This document shows positions 4,674 to 5,225 of a DNA stretch of 5,225 bases, in pieces. The stretch is from Planctomycetota bacterium (GTDB lineage: Bacteria; Planctomycetota; B15-G4; JADJEK01). The notes beneath the pieces were generated by a model, which saw only the letters and a program-made list of their open reading frames with translations, was not told where the DNA came from and searched no databases. Position numbers and translations under genes: made by a program. Location: the NCBI GenBank assembly GCA_016795255.1, contig JAEUIB010000330.1, positions 1 through 5,225 on the forward strand, in the 5' to 3' direction. Numbering within the stretch: position 1 is the first letter of the stretch; the number at the start of each line of letters is the position of its first letter.

Positions 4674-5014
4674 CCGAACCCACGACCACCGCGTCGCGCC
4701 GCATCGTGCGCAAGCAAGGCGTCGTCGTCTCCGCCAAGATGGCGAAGACGATCGTCGTGCGCATCGATCGCATGGTGCGCCACGCGAAGTACAAGAAGAT
4801 CATCCGTCGCACGACGAAGGCGTACGCGCACGACGAGAAGCGCGCCGCTCGCGAAGGTGACGTCGTCGAGATCGAGTTCGCCCGCCCGCTGTCGAAGCAG
4901 AAGCGCTGGGTGCTGGTGAAGGTCCTGAAGAAGGGCCCCGAGTGGAAGGCCGAAGAGGCCGCGCTCGACGCCGCCGCGGTGGCCGCTGCCGCAACCGGAG
5001 GCGAGAAGTCATGA
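4670..5014 (+). CDS. rpsQ: 30S ribosomal protein S17 with Ala-rich C-terminal extension
   Basis: S17 is an OB-fold primary 16S rRNA binder of the small-subunit body. The product is 114 residues against 84 in E. coli. The core reads RKQGVVVSAKMAKTIVVRID (14-33), HAKYKKIIRRTTKAYAHDE (38-56), GDVVEIEFARPLSKQKRWVL (63-82) and VKVLKKG (83-89); the ARPLSK motif is the family signature. A short N-terminal addition (MTEPTTTASRR) precedes the fold. A tail of about 25 residues follows (90-114), largely Glu/Ala then poly-Ala-like, ending TGGEKS. The ATG lies in an ATGA overlap with rpmC, with GGAG at 4659-4662 seven bases upstream. The tail's GGEK codons contain the GGAGG that serves rplN, so the extension carries the next gene's ribosome-binding site. 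Confidence 0.97.
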   Translation: MTEPTTTASRRIVRKQGVVVSAKMAKTIVVRIDRMVRHAKYKKIIRRTTKAYAHDEKRAAREGDVVEIEFARPLSKQKRWVLVKVLKKGPEWKAEEAALDAAAVAAAATGGEKS

Positions 5015-5225
5015 TCCAAGAGCAGACGATGCTCGACGTCGCGGACAACACCGGAGCCAAGCTCGTGTGTTGCTTCAAAGTGCTCGGCGGCACCCGTCGC
5101 CGCTATGCGCGCATCGGCGACATCGTGATCGGCTCGGTGAAGAAGGCGCTCCCGTCCGGCGACGTCAAGAAGGGCGACGTCGTGCGCGGAGTGATCGTTC
5201 GCACCCGGCAAGCGATGAAGCGCGA
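5011..5225 (+). CDS. rplN: 50S ribosomal protein L14, N-terminal part (3' truncated by window edge)
   Basis: Seventy-one complete codons are visible of a protein usually about 122 residues long; the rest lies past the window. The start MIQEQTMLDVADNTGAKLV (1-19) is almost identical to the family consensus. KVLGGTRRRYARIGDIVIGS (23-42) and the GDVKKGDVVRGVIVRT stretch (50-65) follow in the expected order. L14 is a beta-barrel protein on the 50S interface that contacts 16S rRNA in an intersubunit bridge and is the binding site for the silencing factor RsfS. The ATG overlaps the rpsQ stop in ATGA, with GGAGG at 4997-5001 nine bases upstream. rplX and rplE would be expected next. Confidence 0.97.
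   Translation, partial: MIQEQTMLDVADNTGAKLVCCFKVLGGTRRRYARIGDIVIGSVKKALPSGDVKKGDVVRGVIVRTRQAMKR

Noticed and set aside
1..5225. A hidden novel system (toxin-antitoxin, defence gene, retron, inserted element) in the operon
   Set aside because: Every part of the window is covered by canonical ribosomal-protein genes in the standard order, with gaps no longer than 19 bases, so there is no room for an insertion and no frame is left with an unexplained product.

Overview
This window is an internal stretch of the S10 ribosomal-protein operon of a high-GC bacterium. All twelve genes lie on the + strand, in the classical order: rpsJ (3' end only), rplC, rplD, rplW, rplB, rpsS, rplV, rpsC, rplP, rpmC, rpsQ, rplN (5' part only). 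Coding density is essentially complete. The largest gap between genes is 19 bases and several junctions overlap, so no stretch is left for an extra gene. I see no RNA gene, mobile element, CRISPR array, promoter or terminator. The operon's own promoter and leader lie upstream of the window, and the genes normally found after rplN (rplX, rplE and so on) lie downstream.

Layout. Bases 1-150 hold the C-terminal half of S10. Bases 167-2588 encode four large-subunit proteins: L3, L4, L23 and L2. Bases 2607-4052 encode S19, L22 and S3. Bases 4036-5225 encode L16, L29, S17 and the start of L14 as a tightly overlapping block (overlaps of 17, 1, 4 and 4 bases), a layout typical of translational coupling. 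Almost every start is preceded by a recognisable Shine-Dalgarno sequence. Two starts are non-ATG: rpsS uses TTG behind a strong AAGGAGG, and rplV uses GTG.

Organism. Base composition is clearly GC-rich (about two thirds by eye, not counted), with strong preference for C or G in third positions and nearly exclusive TTC for Phe. Several protein details depart from the proteobacterial pattern. L2 carries NPVSHPMGGGEG instead of NPVDHPHGGGEG, the L22 tunnel hairpin has a longer tip, the S3 C-terminal domain has AFGSVPL instead of REGRVPL, and S17 and L22 have low-complexity C-terminal tails. From memory of the families this combination fits Planctomycetota best, but that is a moderate-confidence inference that needs a tree.

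The genes work together as parts of one ribosome. L3 and L2 reach towards the peptidyl-transferase centre, L4 and L22 line the exit tunnel, and L23 sits at the tunnel exit where trigger factor docks. L16 contacts the A-site tRNA region, while L14 and S17 are surface or interface proteins. S10, S19 and S3 build the small-subunit head, and S10 also serves as NusE in antitermination.

I do not see an undescribed biological system here. The second-look items are lineage-specific changes in conserved ribosomal proteins and a few small nucleotide-level patterns.
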